Assembly (NCBI RefSeq): GCF_001649575.2
Contig: NC_051433.1
Coordinates: 6,635,883 to 6,699,882, forward strand
Length of the DNA: 64,000 nt
Source of the DNA: Kryptolebias marmoratus
Taxonomy: Eukaryota > Chordata > Actinopteri > Cyprinodontiformes > Rivulidae
Direction: 5' to 3'
The notes under the pieces were generated by a model, which was not told the DNA's origin, did no database searches, and saw nothing but the letters and a program-made list of their open reading frames with translations. Numbering within the stretch: the first letter of the stretch is position 1; each line of letters opens with the position of its first letter. The position numbers and the translations under genes are program-made. Shown here piece after piece: positions 1-11,639 of this stretch.

Positions 1-45
<45 letters not shown>
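1..45. repeat. (AT)n microsatellite at window edge
   Basis: An uninterrupted AT dinucleotide run starts at base 1 and ends where unique sequence begins. It probably continues outside the window, so its true length is unknown. Confidence 0.95.
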
Positions 46-48
<3 letters not shown>

Positions 49-599
49 AGTCAGTGTAAAAAGCGGACATTTACAATTTCTATAGGAAGTGACAAATATT
101 CTTACAAGTGCTTTAAAATGACTGCTGAAACAAACCTAAACAAGTTATCTTGAATTAAAGCAAAATATGCTTCTTATTGTCTGACAACTACTAATTAAAA
201 GTGTTTAACTCAAACCACAAGTCAAATTTTATTGTTTTGGCAGATAAAAGTTTGATTTCAAGATTTTACATCTTATTTTCAATAGAATTGTCAAAGATAT
301 CTGACAAAACCAGAGAGTTTAAATTATTAAATAAATTTAAAATAAATAAAAAAGTGTCCCTGTTCATTTGAAATGCTACAAATAGATATAGTGGTAAGGT
401 TTCATTTCTCAATTAAAACTGAGGATATTTTCTTTTGAATTAGATAATTTCATCAAATTTACATTTGGTTTTTCACTGCGGGGCTTACAGTCACTAACAT
501 TTCTCTAATTGGTGTAATTGATCCAAATTTTTAAGGAGGCATGTTCCACTTCAAAACATTGACTAACAAGTCTCTGGATTCTGATCAAAAATAGAAATC
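46..599. other. AT-rich unassigned noncoding stretch
   Basis: Short A and T runs, including a block of A/T only near 320-355. I see no recognisable repeat family, exon signal or RNA gene. Confidence 0.6.
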
Positions 600-1190
600 T
601 TTCTTTAAACCTTCCAGTGTCTGTGGCTGTTCCCTCCTGACATGTATGATTTATCAGAGTAATTCAGAAGTGATGGTCACAGCGATAAAGTGGCACACAG
701 ACACGTCTGAGCTGGGAAAAACAGGAAACAGAAAAAAAATAAAAAATAAAAATCTCTGCTGTGTCCAGGAGGCTCCACACTCAAAAAGTAGGAAGCCTTT
801 AAAAAAAAAAGTGAACTGCATTTTAATCTCTTTCAAAATCTTTCCCTCTGGCACAGAAATCCTCTCCATGCTCTTTCCCCATCGTCTCTGCTTCACTGGG
901 GCATATGATAGGAGAGGTTTCAGCAGTGTCCCAAGGTAGCCGATCTTTGAGAGATGACAGGCCACAAGTTCCATTTTTATTATGATTTATTCGAGCCAGC
1001 CAGTTTTCTGTAATGGAAATTCATTTGAATCAACGCCCTCTTTACTGAGACGGTCGGGTGCCGTACTGACCATCTGTAAAGGTGGGAGACGTGGAGACGG
1101 GGCCCATTTGGCAAAATGAAAGGAACCGTTCTTAATGCAAACATTCGCCAAGCATGAAGATGTGAAAATGGTTCTCAAGTACCATTTTTC
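600..1190. promoter_or_regulatory. GC-richer unique block, possible conserved noncoding element
   Basis: This block is clearly less AT-rich than its flanks, has no repeat signature, and is open in both directions for about 100 codons without resembling a known protein. The part from about 980 to 1180 is the most complex. The constrained look suggests a CNE, but this is an inference; a multi-fish alignment would decide it. Confidence 0.3.
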
Positions 1191-1489
1191 AGGTTTGTGG
1201 GCTACTGTATATTCTTGTGCTCAGGAGAATGGGATTGTTTCAACCTTTAACACGTTTATGAACAGTTGAAATATTGATCAAAATCTCAGCATGATCCACT
1301 TTGTGACATTTTCATATTAAGTGTTATCATTTTAAAGCGTGACATTGTATCTGTGCATTTCCTCTTCTGTTACACGCCACACACAGAGCTCAAATCACAG
1401 AAATTCTCATCGTCCTTTGGTTTGTTAGTTTCCGTGGCAGGTTTTGTCAAGTTGAACTAACTTCCACAAGTCTTTGCTCTAGTTTTCAT
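1191..1489. other. Unassigned noncoding stretch
   Basis: Ordinary AT-rich sequence with no recognisable feature. Confidence 0.55.
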
Positions 1490-1735
1490 CTTTTGTATCT
1501 GTGCTGGTTTCACAGAGTTTGGCTCTCTGCTCCTGACACAACAGGTTTCAGTTTACTAATTACCAGACCTACATACCGTCACTCATTACCTCCGTATAGT
1601 CCCAAACTTTCAGCTTTTTGTCAGATCCTTGACCTAGTTTGTGTCGTGTATGTGGGGTGGAGGATTCACAAGGTTTTGCTGCATTTCTTAAATTAATGCT
1701 TTTGTTCTTCCTGCATGTTTTGTTTTACCAATAAA
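1490..1735 (+). repeat. Degenerate LTR-like dispersed repeat fragment
   Basis: T- and CT-rich sequence with phrases such as 'CTCCTGACACAACAGG', 'ATTACCAGACCTACATACC', 'TTGTCAGATCCTTGACCTAG' and a closing 'CCAATAAAATG'. This succession resembles fish Ty3/Gypsy-type LTRs from memory. No paired LTR or internal coding region is present, so it would be an old solo LTR. The family is not assigned, and the boundaries are approximate. Confidence 0.35.
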
Positions 1736-3379
1736 ATGTTTATTTTCTTTTTCTGCCTGCAACTAGCTTGTAAACTGCATTTGGTTCCCTCTCAACACAC
1801 ACAAACCTGACAGATACTAATAAATTTACTAATTCATCCTGACTGCATCACATTCAGAAATCTAAAGCTAATGAGGAACTTACTCAGTGAAATTGTGGCT
1901 TTCTCAAAGACTAGATAATAACCCAGTTGAACGAGCAAAATAACACAAATACACCAGAGCAACTAGAAGCTACAATTGTTCCAACTTAGATATGTTGGAT
2001 GATGAAATGTTAACTGGAACACTAAATCTTAAACAAAAATAATTCTAAAAATAACACAAGGTATATGGTTTTATACATATTTTGAGAGTATCCAATATGT
2101 TGTTCAATTTTTTTCAAAACAACATACAGCCAGTATACTGTTTGATAGATTAAATACTTTTAAATGTTATTAATTAAAAAAAAATCTAATGTGACCTGCA
2201 TTAACTGTATTCAAAAATTGCTTGAAAAAAGTGAATTTAATGTAATTATTTTTTTCTCAAAAAGCCTTTTAGTGACTAATATTAAACAAGCTGAGGGAGT
2301 GAATTCAGTTTTTTTGATGACCTGAAACTAATGTGAAACTCAAGTTTTAAATGTTGTATTTATCTTGAATTTTGAGAGTAATGTTTGAATCTTAGTTGTT
2401 TTTTTATTATTGGTCTGTATTTTTATGTTTACTTTTTTATGTAAAAAAATATTCTTTCTTTCTTGAAGTTTACATCATTGTCTGACTGGCTGTATCCTAA
2501 AACAAATCAAATTATATATATAAAAAAACATAGTCTTCACTGGGAAAAAAAATCTACTGATATAGATAAACTGGTTGGTCACAACTTCATGTGTTTCCCT
2601 GGCTGAACAAGAAATGAGTAAAAAAGATCACATAGTAGGATTGGAGGATTGGACATAAAGCCAGTTAAAAGTGTTTTCACTGTCCCAAAACTCTGAAACT
2701 GATTTAACTCTGGTACACTTTTCTAAAGGAGTGAGGAAATACAGCAGGACAATAAAGTAATAAACCTGGTTTTCACAAATTAAAACACTGTTTTTTTGAA
2801 CCTCTCATTGCCGGGGTGATCAGAAACTTGCTTTGAAAGTGGAAATGTTGAAAAGCACTTTATTGGTTTTCTAATCAGCCCCCAGCATGTTATCTATGCT
2901 GAGCTTAAATGAACCTGATGTTGTTACAGATAGAAGCCGTGGAGTTTTTTTGCAGCTGCACTCTGTAAAAAGCATGTGCAGTAAGTAAAATTTATGTGCC
3001 AGACAAACCCACACAGTGACTTATACTCAATGCCAGCCTGAGCTAAAAAGGATGGATGTTTGAAAATGTGATTACTTTAAATTTAACCACTCTGTCATAG
3101 AGACAGCTGCTTTATTCTCACCTCCCTCCAGGTCTTCTGCTCATTCTGTTATCAGTATGTGTTTTCTGTGCTTACTGAGCTTTTACTGTTATTTAATTCA
3201 CCATCAAACCTGTTTGCAAGTTACTCAGTTCTTAACTTTGGTTTGGTTCCACATTAAAAAAAAAATCAAATGTTACGGTTGGAAACATTTGAACTGACTG
3301 CACCTAAATAATCTGGTTCTAATTAAAGACACATTTACTTGCATAGGATTAGTAGCTGTTAGCAGTGGGAGTTTTTTGG
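1736..3379. other. Long AT-rich noncoding stretch
   Basis: Many homopolymer A/T tracts, a short TA run near 2511-2522, and no exon-like or repeat-family signal that I recognise. A slightly less AT-rich patch at about 2870-3150 might be unique conserved sequence, but nothing specific supports that. Confidence 0.55.
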
Positions 3380-3860
3380 CACGTCACGATTCAATTACAG
3401 TTTAGACGGTTGTGATGCAATTATAAAAACAATTATCAATGTATCTTGATCATCTGCAGTTATCAGATTTGTAAATAAACTCTACGAGACAAGCTGGTAA
3501 GCTTATGATGTTTATTCAAAACACTGAAACTGAAATACAGAGACAGAAATGCAAATTTACAAATTGAAACATTTATGACTTATTTGACATAAACTCTGAT
3601 TTATTTATTTAAAAAAAGTACACAATAACATGTCAAAACCCTATTAATCACAGACTGCTGACCAACAGTTAGCATAAATGCTAACTCAACATTGAAAACG
3701 CCATAGAAAAGCTAATGTTTATCTCTGACATTTATACACAAATCAAACGTTTCAGTCCTTACTAATCCATTTCCTTGCTGCAGTGCATTTATAAATAGAT
3801 CATAACCCCCATCTCTACTAGCTGTGTCACATTGCAAAAGACAAATAATTATTTTGGATA
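3380..3860. mobile_element. Possible DNA-transposon (hAT-like) remnant
   Basis: The opening 'ACGATTCAATTACAG ... GATGCAATTATAAAAAC ... TATCTTGATCATCTGCAG' resembles the noncoding flank of hAT-type elements common in fish genomes. No transposase frame, terminal repeat or target duplication is visible, so both class and limits are weakly supported. Confidence 0.2.
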
Positions 3861-4860
3861 AGATCTAGTTTTACACAGATGTTTTTTTTTCTTTCTATTG
3901 TTGGTGTCTTTGTCAATTTTTTTTTCCATCTGTGGAAATGAACTTATCTGAACTTTTATCTTTAGGTTTTAGTAAAAATGTTTAGCAATTTTGTTTTGAA
4001 AGAAAAAAAAAATCCTTTTCTTCAGTGTCGCTGGAAATGTTAGTGCTTTGTCCAGAATGGTTTCTTTGCCAATTTAGTTTAAACACTAGCAATAAATATT
4101 GATTTTCTTGAATACAGGACTTCTTCAAATCACTTTGCTTTTTAGGGTAAATTTATGGTCTTTAAACACATTGTAAATGCCACAATATGATGTTTGGATA
4201 CATCCACTTTATTTATAAATGTTTCAATGTTTTGATCCATTAAACTTATCTATATTTTATTTTTCATGGTGGTTTGAAATACAGGTGTAACCCAGATTGC
4301 CGTAGAACAAAAGCAAAATTTTCAAGGAAAGAGGTGTGACATTGAAATGGCTATTAGCTACATTATCATTATTACAAACTGCAGATCAGTCCAAAGCTTT
4401 TTATTTGGTGTTTTAACAAGTTGAAGAACTGTCTTCAGTATAAATAGCTCGGTCTTTATGTTACACGTGTCTCACTGACTCATTTCAGCACTGTAAGTAA
4501 CTATGATAATGATCATAATGATCAACTATCCCTGGAGTCCAGCTTCACTCACTGTAGGACGTCTTTTCAGTGGACTGCAGCTGTTGTCTTTTCTGTTGAG
4601 TGAACTTTATGATGGGAGCCTAAACAGCAATTTGAAGGTCTTCAACTTTTGCTGAAACTCTCAGGGTTCTCTGTGACTGATGAAGTCTGTAGATCCTTAG
4701 TTATTAAAGCTGTCACAAGTTTGTTGATTCATTATCCCTCTCTCGGGACTGAAGGATAAAGCTGACAGTTTCCTGTTAATTCTCTGCTGATAAGTCAAGG
4801 TGGATGTTTACTTGAGGCTGCAAGGGTTAGTGTGGGGTGAAGACAGTAAGCAGGATTCTC
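3861..4860. other. Unassigned noncoding stretch
   Basis: AT-rich to about 4440, then more balanced sequence around 4480-4830 that might be unique or an old repeat. No reading frame or RNA structure stands out. Confidence 0.5.
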
Positions 4861-4880
4861 ATGGTTGTATCACCAACCAT
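4861..4880. other. Short perfect hairpin
   Basis: ATGGTTG (4861-4867) and CAACCAT (4874-4880) are exact reverse complements separated by TATCAC. It lies just before a short tandem duplication. No function is inferred. Confidence 0.7.
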
Positions 4881-4901
4881 TTAATTTGTTACAATACAGA
4901 C

Positions 4902-4942
4902 ATTATGCACAAGATATGTGGGAGATATTATGCACAAGATAT
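4902..4942 (+). repeat. 25-bp-period short tandem duplication
   Basis: The 16-mer ATTATGCACAAGATAT occurs exactly at 4902-4917 and again at 4927-4942, a period of 25 bp. It looks like a small local duplication. Confidence 0.85.
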
Positions 4943-5086
4943 TAAGGGCAATTTCCCTTTGTATATATAATCTAATGTGGAGCCATGCTCAAAACACAAC
5001 CTTCTGCTGCTGAGTTTTTCCCAGTCCACCAGATCACAGTACCATTGGCTCAACATTAGAGCGACATAACAACGCTTTATATTTGA
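4943..5086. other. Unassigned noncoding spacer
   Basis: Short unique sequence leading into the dispersed repeat at 5087. Nothing recognised. Confidence 0.5.
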
Positions 5087-5455
5087 TTGCTATTCAATAA
5101 CTTCAAAAAAAGGTTAAAAAACAGAGGAGGAGGTCTCAGATTTCAGCTTTCAAAAACATATAATGAAGCTTTAGGCCTGATCCCCAGTCAGTTTCACTCC
5201 AATCAACACCTGCACTCATGTGACAAGAGTGGCCCATCAGTGAGGCAGACAAACAAGGNCAAGCTATCCAGCTTACATCACATCTCAGCTTTAAAAGCTC
5301 AACTCCACACTCTCTATTTCTGAATTGAGAAAGCTCCTCGGATGAGAAGCGAAACGTCTTCAGCTACAGAATAGAAGTCCAGTTGTTTTTGTTTTTTTAA
5401 CCTTTTTTTGAATTTACCATGGCCTGGATGACTGAGAATCTACACCAGCACTATG
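5087..5455 (+). repeat. Teleost dispersed repeat with GAAGCGAAACGTCTTCA signature
   Basis: The stretch 5330-5455 contains 'CTCCTCGGATGAGAAGCG', 'AAACGTCTTCAGCTAC', 'AAGTCCAGTTG' and 'CATGGCCTGGATGACTGAGA', a tail seen at very high copy number in fish genomes (recalled, not searched). Upstream of it a degraded frame (5087-5323) runs through 'CATCAGTGAGGCAGACAAAC' and 'TCTCAGCTTTAAAAGCTCAA', which precede this tail in other copies that I recall. I think it is the 3' part of a retroelement, possibly Penelope-like, but I cannot confirm the class. The unresolved base lies inside it. Confidence 0.65.
5259..5259. other. Unresolved base (n)
   Basis: The only ambiguous base in the window. It falls in dispersed-repeat sequence, where assembly or consensus calling is often uncertain. 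Confidence 0.95.
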
Positions 5456-5989
5456 CAATAACACAACAATGCAAAGTCTTTGAAGACACCCTGCCGCCCC
5501 CCAAAATATAAAAAATAAACATTAACTATTTCAATTTTGCAAGCTTCAAATCTTGGACATTTTTGCATAGATGCAGAATTGTCTAGTATCCATTTGTCAG
5601 AACTCAGGCTCATCTTTAAAAGTTTAAAATTAACAGTTTTCCTCATCATAATACTTCAGCTATTTCTTATTCTAACTGAATTTACAAACAAAAACAATGC
5701 TGCTATCTGATGTTACAATGGTTAAATCTTACATATTTTATTGGTAAGTACCATCTAAATTCCTAATACTGTTGAGTGTTTGCATTCACTTTTAAAAGCT
5801 CAAAACCCACAAATAATTAACAAAGAATTGTTTAAACTTGTATAAAAGTTCCTTTGACAAATAATTACAACATGGGAAACAGGACGTCTTTAGCTGTTTT
5901 ACTGAGTGCTTTAAATAACTAACTTGACTCTTTACAAATCACTAAATTCACTCCTTTTGCATTTCTACCGTGAAGCCGAGCCTAAATAT
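5456..5989. other. Unassigned noncoding stretch
   Basis: AT-rich sequence without recognisable genes or repeats. Confidence 0.55.
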
Positions 5990-6779
5990 GGAGTCAAGGT
6001 TCTGCAGACCTTCAGGTCCTGACTGTGTTTATGTATCAGCAGCGGTGAGACAGCACTTAGGGCCGTTATGAGCCTCTCTGTAAATGTCAGATGGCAAAAT
6101 GTGAACTCTAGGCAGCTAAGAAGGGACGACACTTTAAAGGATGACTTTGTGTGGATGTGACAAAACGTATCTTCATAGAGTCGCTGGGTTCATCCATAAT
6201 TCAGTGCCTGTGTTCATGTTTGTGAGCGTGGAAAAAAAGAGAGATTTGTGTAGAGTACGACATGCCAAGGAAAGGAGACATATGTAGGGAGAGAAAAGTG
6301 AGGTGATGACAAAAGGACAACTCAGACATTTTCCAGCTATTATGAACATATTTGAACTTTGAACATTACTCTGATGCTCTTTGTGTGTATGAACTGTGAG
6401 CATGCACACGTGTGCTCAGTTTGAGAGAGACAGACAGAGCATAAAGAAAGATTTCTGTCCTTCACAAACTGATGTTTTTCTGAGTGAGAGGTTCTACCAG
6501 CGTGGCTGAGTGCTCACTGTCATGTTCTCCACTGGAATGTCAATCTCCCTTTGTGTTTAAGTTCACTGTACAAGTTTACTGTCAGCTGAGCTCCAAGGAG
6601 ATGTTCCTCATATTTGAGCTCCACTGCTGCCGGATATAACAGTACAGCAGTAACCGGCAACAAATTATACACAAATATCACATTACGAACTGCAGCAGGT
6701 TTAACTGACGAGCCTTCAAGGCAGGGAGACAGAAACGCGGCCTCCCGAAAAAGCAGTAAGCAAAGTCATTTTTAAGTGA
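5990..6779. other. Unique, moderately GC-balanced stretch
   Basis: Balanced composition, especially at 6000-6140 and 6480-6780, without repeat signatures. Parts may be conserved noncoding sequence, but no motif cluster singles out a specific element. Confidence 0.4.
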
Positions 6780-7100
6780 ATTCTGTCGAAAGAATATAAA
6801 TTGTTGCTTCGTCTGATTGGGAGTCTGTGCATTCAGCCATGGAAGCTTTCACCTACGTAAGCTCCAAACAAAATTATACGTTCAATACACCATTAATACA
6901 TATCACTCTTCTTGACACTTTATGCAGTTTAAGTGGCAGAGGATATGAAAAGAAAATGATGGAGGGCTGTATGAATAAAACATTGACATTTGGAAAACAT
7001 ATAGATATGGTGGCTGTGTCTTATGTAAATATGCAAAACAAATATCATTCCAGGGTATATACATAAATGGAATCTTCTTTAAGACGAAGCAGCGAGAGGA
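6780..7100. promoter_or_regulatory. Possible conserved noncoding element
   Basis: Repeat-free block rich in AT-hook and homeodomain-like words ('CACCATTAATAC', 'TATGCAGTTTAAGTGGC', 'TATGTAAATATGCAAAAC'). An open frame of 79 codons on the plus strand (6827-7066) has no recognisable domain and is probably incidental. Confidence 0.3.
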
Positions 7101-8439
7101 TATGCTTTGAGAATGGAAATCTCATTAGTCTGATATCAAATAAAAGCAGTCATCTGGAGGGAATGGCACCGACACTGCGGTGAGAGAGCACAAGACACAG
7201 AAGGGGAGTGAAATTTGTCTTTGAAGTCAGTGGTATTTACAGAGAAAATTTTGGGCTATTTCAAGCTGTTTTCATTCTCTAAAGTCAGCAGGTCGGCTCT
7301 TGGTGAAGGGGAAAAAAAAGAAAATTTGCTTCAAAGCTGCAGGCAGCCTATACTCATCCCAGGGCGTCAAATACTGATATTTTGTCAGGACCCCTTGGTG
7401 CCTCTGAAGGAGCCACAAGGTGTTTGGATTTGATGTCCAGACTTACAAACTGGGGCATGCTAAACAAAGACACAAACATGCTCGTTTTGAATATTTTACA
7501 TAAAGACAAATGAATGTCACCATGCAAAGGTTGAAAAGAGGCAGTTTTTAGTTTTAAGTTTTTGCTTTATTTTGGTTAGCTTCGGGGAAGGATTAAAGTC
7601 TAAAACAGCAATATGTCAAAGTAATGAAGTGTGAATAGGTTGGTCCAGAGTAAGGCTGCAACACCATGCTTATATGTTACAACTCTTAAATCTTTTTCTA
7701 CCAAGTTTCTCAGTTATGAAAGTTATGAATCACTCGCTTCATGTGATTTCTAAGTTCTTTTTTTGTATGAGTTAAGCACGAGATTTACAACTTTAATCTT
7801 CCTACATGAAATGTGACTGTTAAGGCCCATTCTACATAAGTGTTTGAATAACAACGATCCATGTTTAAGCTGTCACATCTTTGTTTACCTCACGCGCCAC
7901 CATTTATCCCATCATTGCTGCGGACCAGTCTGTGGGGAATAAGACTAAACAATCAAATTATTTTTTGACACACAATCATAATCACAAACTGCATTTGCAT
8001 GATGATGATTTATGTTTAATTGTCTCACAACATTATTCACAACACATCCCAGGGATGACAAAACCGTCAGACAAGTTGCTCTTAATGAGGTAAACTGTGA
8101 CTGTTAATCTCTACAATAGCATTTACATAAGATAAGTTTATGCAGATGAGCAGATTAGAAGCAATAATTATGTCAGATAAAAAAAAAACCAAGTAATTAT
8201 CAGAGACATATCGTCTGCTTTTTGGGTCATCTGTCTTGTATCTCATTTTAAACATCTTAGTTGCAATGATTATGACTAAAGAATCTCGTCATTTGAACCT
8301 AATTTGCTTAAATACCGAAGTGGATAAATTTGTTGGTGTCCATACAGCTCATTGAATCAATGCTTCATTTCTTCTGAAAAGTGATTCAATTAGAAGCAAT
8401 GTATGTCTGGATGTCTTTACTATGCGATAGAGTAAACAA
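7101..8439. other. Unassigned noncoding stretch
   Basis: Mixed unique sequence; 7130-7440 is somewhat GC-richer and the rest AT-rich. I see no exon, RNA gene or repeat that I can name. Confidence 0.5.
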
Positions 8440-8780
8440 AAAATGTGAAAAGAAATGACTTGGGAACAAACATGCCACTGTGTTCACCACACTGAACATG
8501 GACCAGAGAGAGTCCAGGGGAAATCTGACTGAGGAGCTCAGAAAGAAGACTATAGATATTCCTGGTAAAGGCCACAAGACTATCTCCAAGCAGGTTCATG
8601 TTCCTCTGACCACACATGCCAATGTTATTAAAAAGTTTAAAGTTCATGGGATTGAAGCCAACTTCCCAAGATGTGGACGCAAGAGCAAATGCAACCCCAG
8701 GTTAATCAGACGGTTGACAAGCTCCACAGTTTCTGAGACTGTTGAGACAAAACTGAAGGTTTATGGCCAGACACATTAGT
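8440..8780 (+). mobile_element. Tc1/mariner transposase N-terminal remnant
   Basis: The frame at about 8498-8779 gives a Tc1-type paired-like helix-turn-helix domain: 'TEELRKKTIDIPGKGHKTIS', then 'VIKKFKVHG', 'NFPRCGRKSK' and 'NPRLIRRL', the usual order of the DNA-binding region (DLR-K-IVDLHKAG-G-KTI, I-KW, NLPRSG-P-K). A stop follows soon after 'LKVYGQTH', and no DDE catalytic domain or terminal inverted repeat follows. The open frame begins at GTG; the first in-frame Met precedes DQRE. This is a 5' fragment of a dead element. Its frame happens to be uninterrupted for about 95 codons. Confidence 0.85.
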
Positions 8781-9180
8781 CGTTTTTTTTGTTTGTTTGT
8801 TTTCCTTTTATTTTTATTATGGAAGCGCAACAACAAATGTATCCATGTCTGTCCCTCCTCAAACCACCGTATAAAAAAAATCACAACCTCTTACACAGTT
8901 TTAAAGGCTTTTTTAAACTACTGCTTTGTTCTGATTTTAGGTCTTTCTCTTGCTTTTCATGCAAAATATCTAAATCAACTTTTAGGTCTAGACTTTATTG
9001 ATAGGAAAGACAAGACATTTTTTTTAAATTTAGATTTAAAAAGCTATATCTTCTTTCTATAGTTGCTTCTGTTGACTGGTCCTGTATAATAGATTATTCA
9101 GTCTACCTGCCAAGGCTCTAAATGATGACTGCATCTATTTTCTTATTTATCAAAAATGCTGTATACACTAACATCTTTAA
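8781..9180. other. T-rich noncoding stretch
   Basis: T-rich tract directly after the Tc1 fragment, then AT-rich sequence. Overlapping open frames here have low-complexity products (F/L/K-rich) and look random. Confidence 0.6.
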
Positions 9181-9500
9181 AGGTTCCATGTTCATGCTTC
9201 AGACCTCAGCTACAACATAATCACTTTCATCACCACCACCAGCAGCTACATCCACCAATATGATATGAAAAGCTTAAAACAGTGTGTGTTGTCACAGCTG
9301 ATGATGGATTCAGGGGGCAACGCTGAATGTTGATCAAGGTGAGCCATGGAGGAGGCCGCGCTTGTCAGGGACCTGCCAGCATCCCGGAGCAATCTCTGCA
9401 GTGAGGAGATGGAAAGAGCAGTGCTCTGAAATCCATCATGTGCCACCTACGAGCAGAGCGCTGATAGAGAGGAGCCGCTGTCCCCAAAGTAACAACATGT
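9181..9500. promoter_or_regulatory. GC-rich unique block, possible conserved noncoding element
   Basis: Sharp GC rise at about 9290-9480 within AT-rich flanks, including 'GCCATGGAGGAGGCCGCG' and a CAC/CAG-rich lead-in. The minus strand is open for 66 codons (9246-9446) without a recognisable product. It could be a CNE or an undetected exon; neither is proven. Confidence 0.3.
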
Positions 9501-9676
9501 GAATGATTTGAGGTTTTAAAGCTCGTGGCACTATTTCAGAAGAAATAATTAATGCAGCATGTTTGTAAAGATGGAATCACAACCTTTTTCTCCCCTTTTG
9601 CTTCTCAAAAACAAGGATTACATTAAATTATGTGCCGGACTTTTGTAATACACGTTTGGTCAATACATCAACATAG
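9501..9676. other. Unassigned noncoding spacer
   Basis: AT-rich sequence without recognised features. Confidence 0.55.
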
Positions 9677-9709
9677 TTGATATCAGCTTTTTTTTTTTTT
9701 TGATATCAG
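9677..9709 (-). repeat. Poly(T) flanked by a 10-bp direct repeat
   Basis: TTGATATCAG at 9677-9686 and again at 9700-9709 flanks C plus a run of about 12 T. This is the form of a target-site duplication around a bare poly(A) tail, as left by endonuclease-primed retrotransposition. Chance or slippage is the alternative. Confidence 0.5.
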
Positions 9710-10589
9710 AGCTAAACAAACAAACAAGTTAATGAATGAAACACTTGCTTTATAGACCTTCCCCACAAACACACACGCACCCTAAAATCAGTATGTACAA
9801 ATTCACTTCTCAAAGCACTTTGCATTACAATGAAGAGGAAATTAATGAGCGCCTCACTTGACATTTTGTTTACTTTTGTCCAACATTTTTTTTTAGATTA
9901 AATCAGGTCACGTATGCAAATATTAGAACAGAGTTTCATATTTTGAAAATGATTTGTACAGGAAAAATAAAATCTTGCTGACTATTTTTGGTATCACAAT
10001 GTCTAAAAATAGGAATAATGTTGATGCTCATAACCTGGTAGTTTCAGTCACTCTGGCTTCTCTTTTAATATTTATTTTTTTGGAGAATGCATGTTAACTT
10101 AGGAAATGCTCCGGTCCAATTATGTGCTATTCAACTGGCTGTCTTTACATTTTTTGTGTGGTGCTGATGATCAGTGAAATACTGGACCCATTGTGTTTTT
10201 AATTTCAGTTAATCAAGTTTGATATAACTAAAATGCCTCATCTAATTTTTCTTTCATCTTCAAAGTGAACTTATTGCCTTTTTTTACCTTTAAACAGTCA
10301 CTTACATAGTTTATATTTATCACTGACAGATCATAAGATTCCTCTTCTATAGGTAATTTTGTTTAAGACGAACTAGCCAAAGTTATCATTTGACATTTGA
10401 GCCTGATTTTAATGTTTCATTGAATGACTTAAGAACAACCCTGTGTGATTTATTTAAAACTATTTCAGCCAGTGTCATGTTAAATCTTATTCTTTTAGTG
10501 TGGTTAGAACATTTCTTAAATCCAAGAAATGTCAACTTGGGTTTCACTACAACTTTTTCTTTCTTTTATTGTTTTATTTGAGACAATAT
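9710..10589. other. Unassigned AT-rich noncoding stretch
   Basis: A/T runs and no recognisable element. It contains one octamer word ATGCAAAT near 9916, not otherwise supported as a site. Confidence 0.55.
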
Positions 10590-11000
10590 CTGGAGATTGT
10601 CACCCCTCCAGCGTGAGTTTGTGGCCTTTCCTTAATGATTTATTAAAGTCTGATTGTTTAGTGGCCAATCAGAAACCTGTAGGATTGGACAAGAAACAGG
10701 AAATGTCCACAAAGCTCCGCCCACCTGCATTACTCAAAAGTCAACAAGGGGCTGTCTAAGTTTTCCTCTACTAAATCTTTTTGTGTTATTAGTTACGGCT
10801 AGTTTCCCACTGTTAGCTTTATTTAACTTTAACTGTCTGCCTTTGTTTTCATGTGGCAGAGTTGTTTTTGTGCAACTCTGCTGCCGCCAGTCGGGTCGTT
10901 CTGGGGAACTCCACTCCAAAACCAGCCTCCAAACCCAGCCAGCTTCTTTCTGCCTGGAACCGCTGTAGAGGTGAATCATCTAAAACCTTGTCTGGTTCAG
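10590..11000 (+). promoter_or_regulatory. CCAAT/GC-box block, promoter-like or exon-like
   Basis: Within AT-rich surroundings this block has a CCAAT box (10665-10669, GGCCAATCAG), an inverted CCAAT (ATTGG 10684-10688) and a GC-box core (CTCCGCCCA 10715-10723). Downstream is a 9-bp-stem hairpin (10856-10881, CAGAGTTG/CAACTCTG) and a GC-rich segment ending at a possible donor (AG|GTGAAT near 10972). Overlapping open frames in several phases give no recognised product. Distance and order fit a promoter plus first exon, but no TATA, transcript or homology supports it; an old LTR or CNE would look similar. Confidence 0.25.
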
Positions 11001-11639
11001 AACTGTTTGACTTTTATCTCCTTCGGTTAAAATTTCTCTCACCAAAGTCTCCATCAGAAGGTATCACAAACTACATTTTACTTCAAACTTTCCCAGATGT
11101 CGTGTCACTTAAATTTACTTTTGCCTTGCTTAAACTTTTCTTTAGCGTGATTTTGTGATATCAGATTTGGACGAAATGTAACATTAAAGGTGAAAAACAT
11201 ACATTCTCAGCTTCAATGTCTTGTGTTGTAATTTATGGTCACTATCAAAAGTATAAAAACTCACAAAACTTTCTGTCTCTTTCAAAATGATGAGACTTAA
11301 CCTGACTTTATTTATAAACAAATAAAGTAGTTGTAGTAGACTTGTTTTATTATTAACAGTGATATCATAGCTGTTTTTCACACAGGATGAGTGGTGCCCC
11401 AAATGAGTGCATAATTAATAAATTATATTTATTTATTACAAGTTTACCCCTACATTTGCTATTTTTTGAAAGTAAGCTCCTAATGACTCATAAATTCTTG
11501 GGAACTGGGCAGATCTGGGCAGTCAATAAAAACATCCTGTGCAGTTTCAAGTATTGTTCATCTAAGAACAATGAGGACTATTGTAATTTTTTAAAACAAG
11601 CCAGAAAAAAAAGATAGAAAAATGTTGATAAAAGGAGCA
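11001..11639. other. Unassigned noncoding stretch
   Basis: AT-rich sequence with no named feature. Confidence 0.55.
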
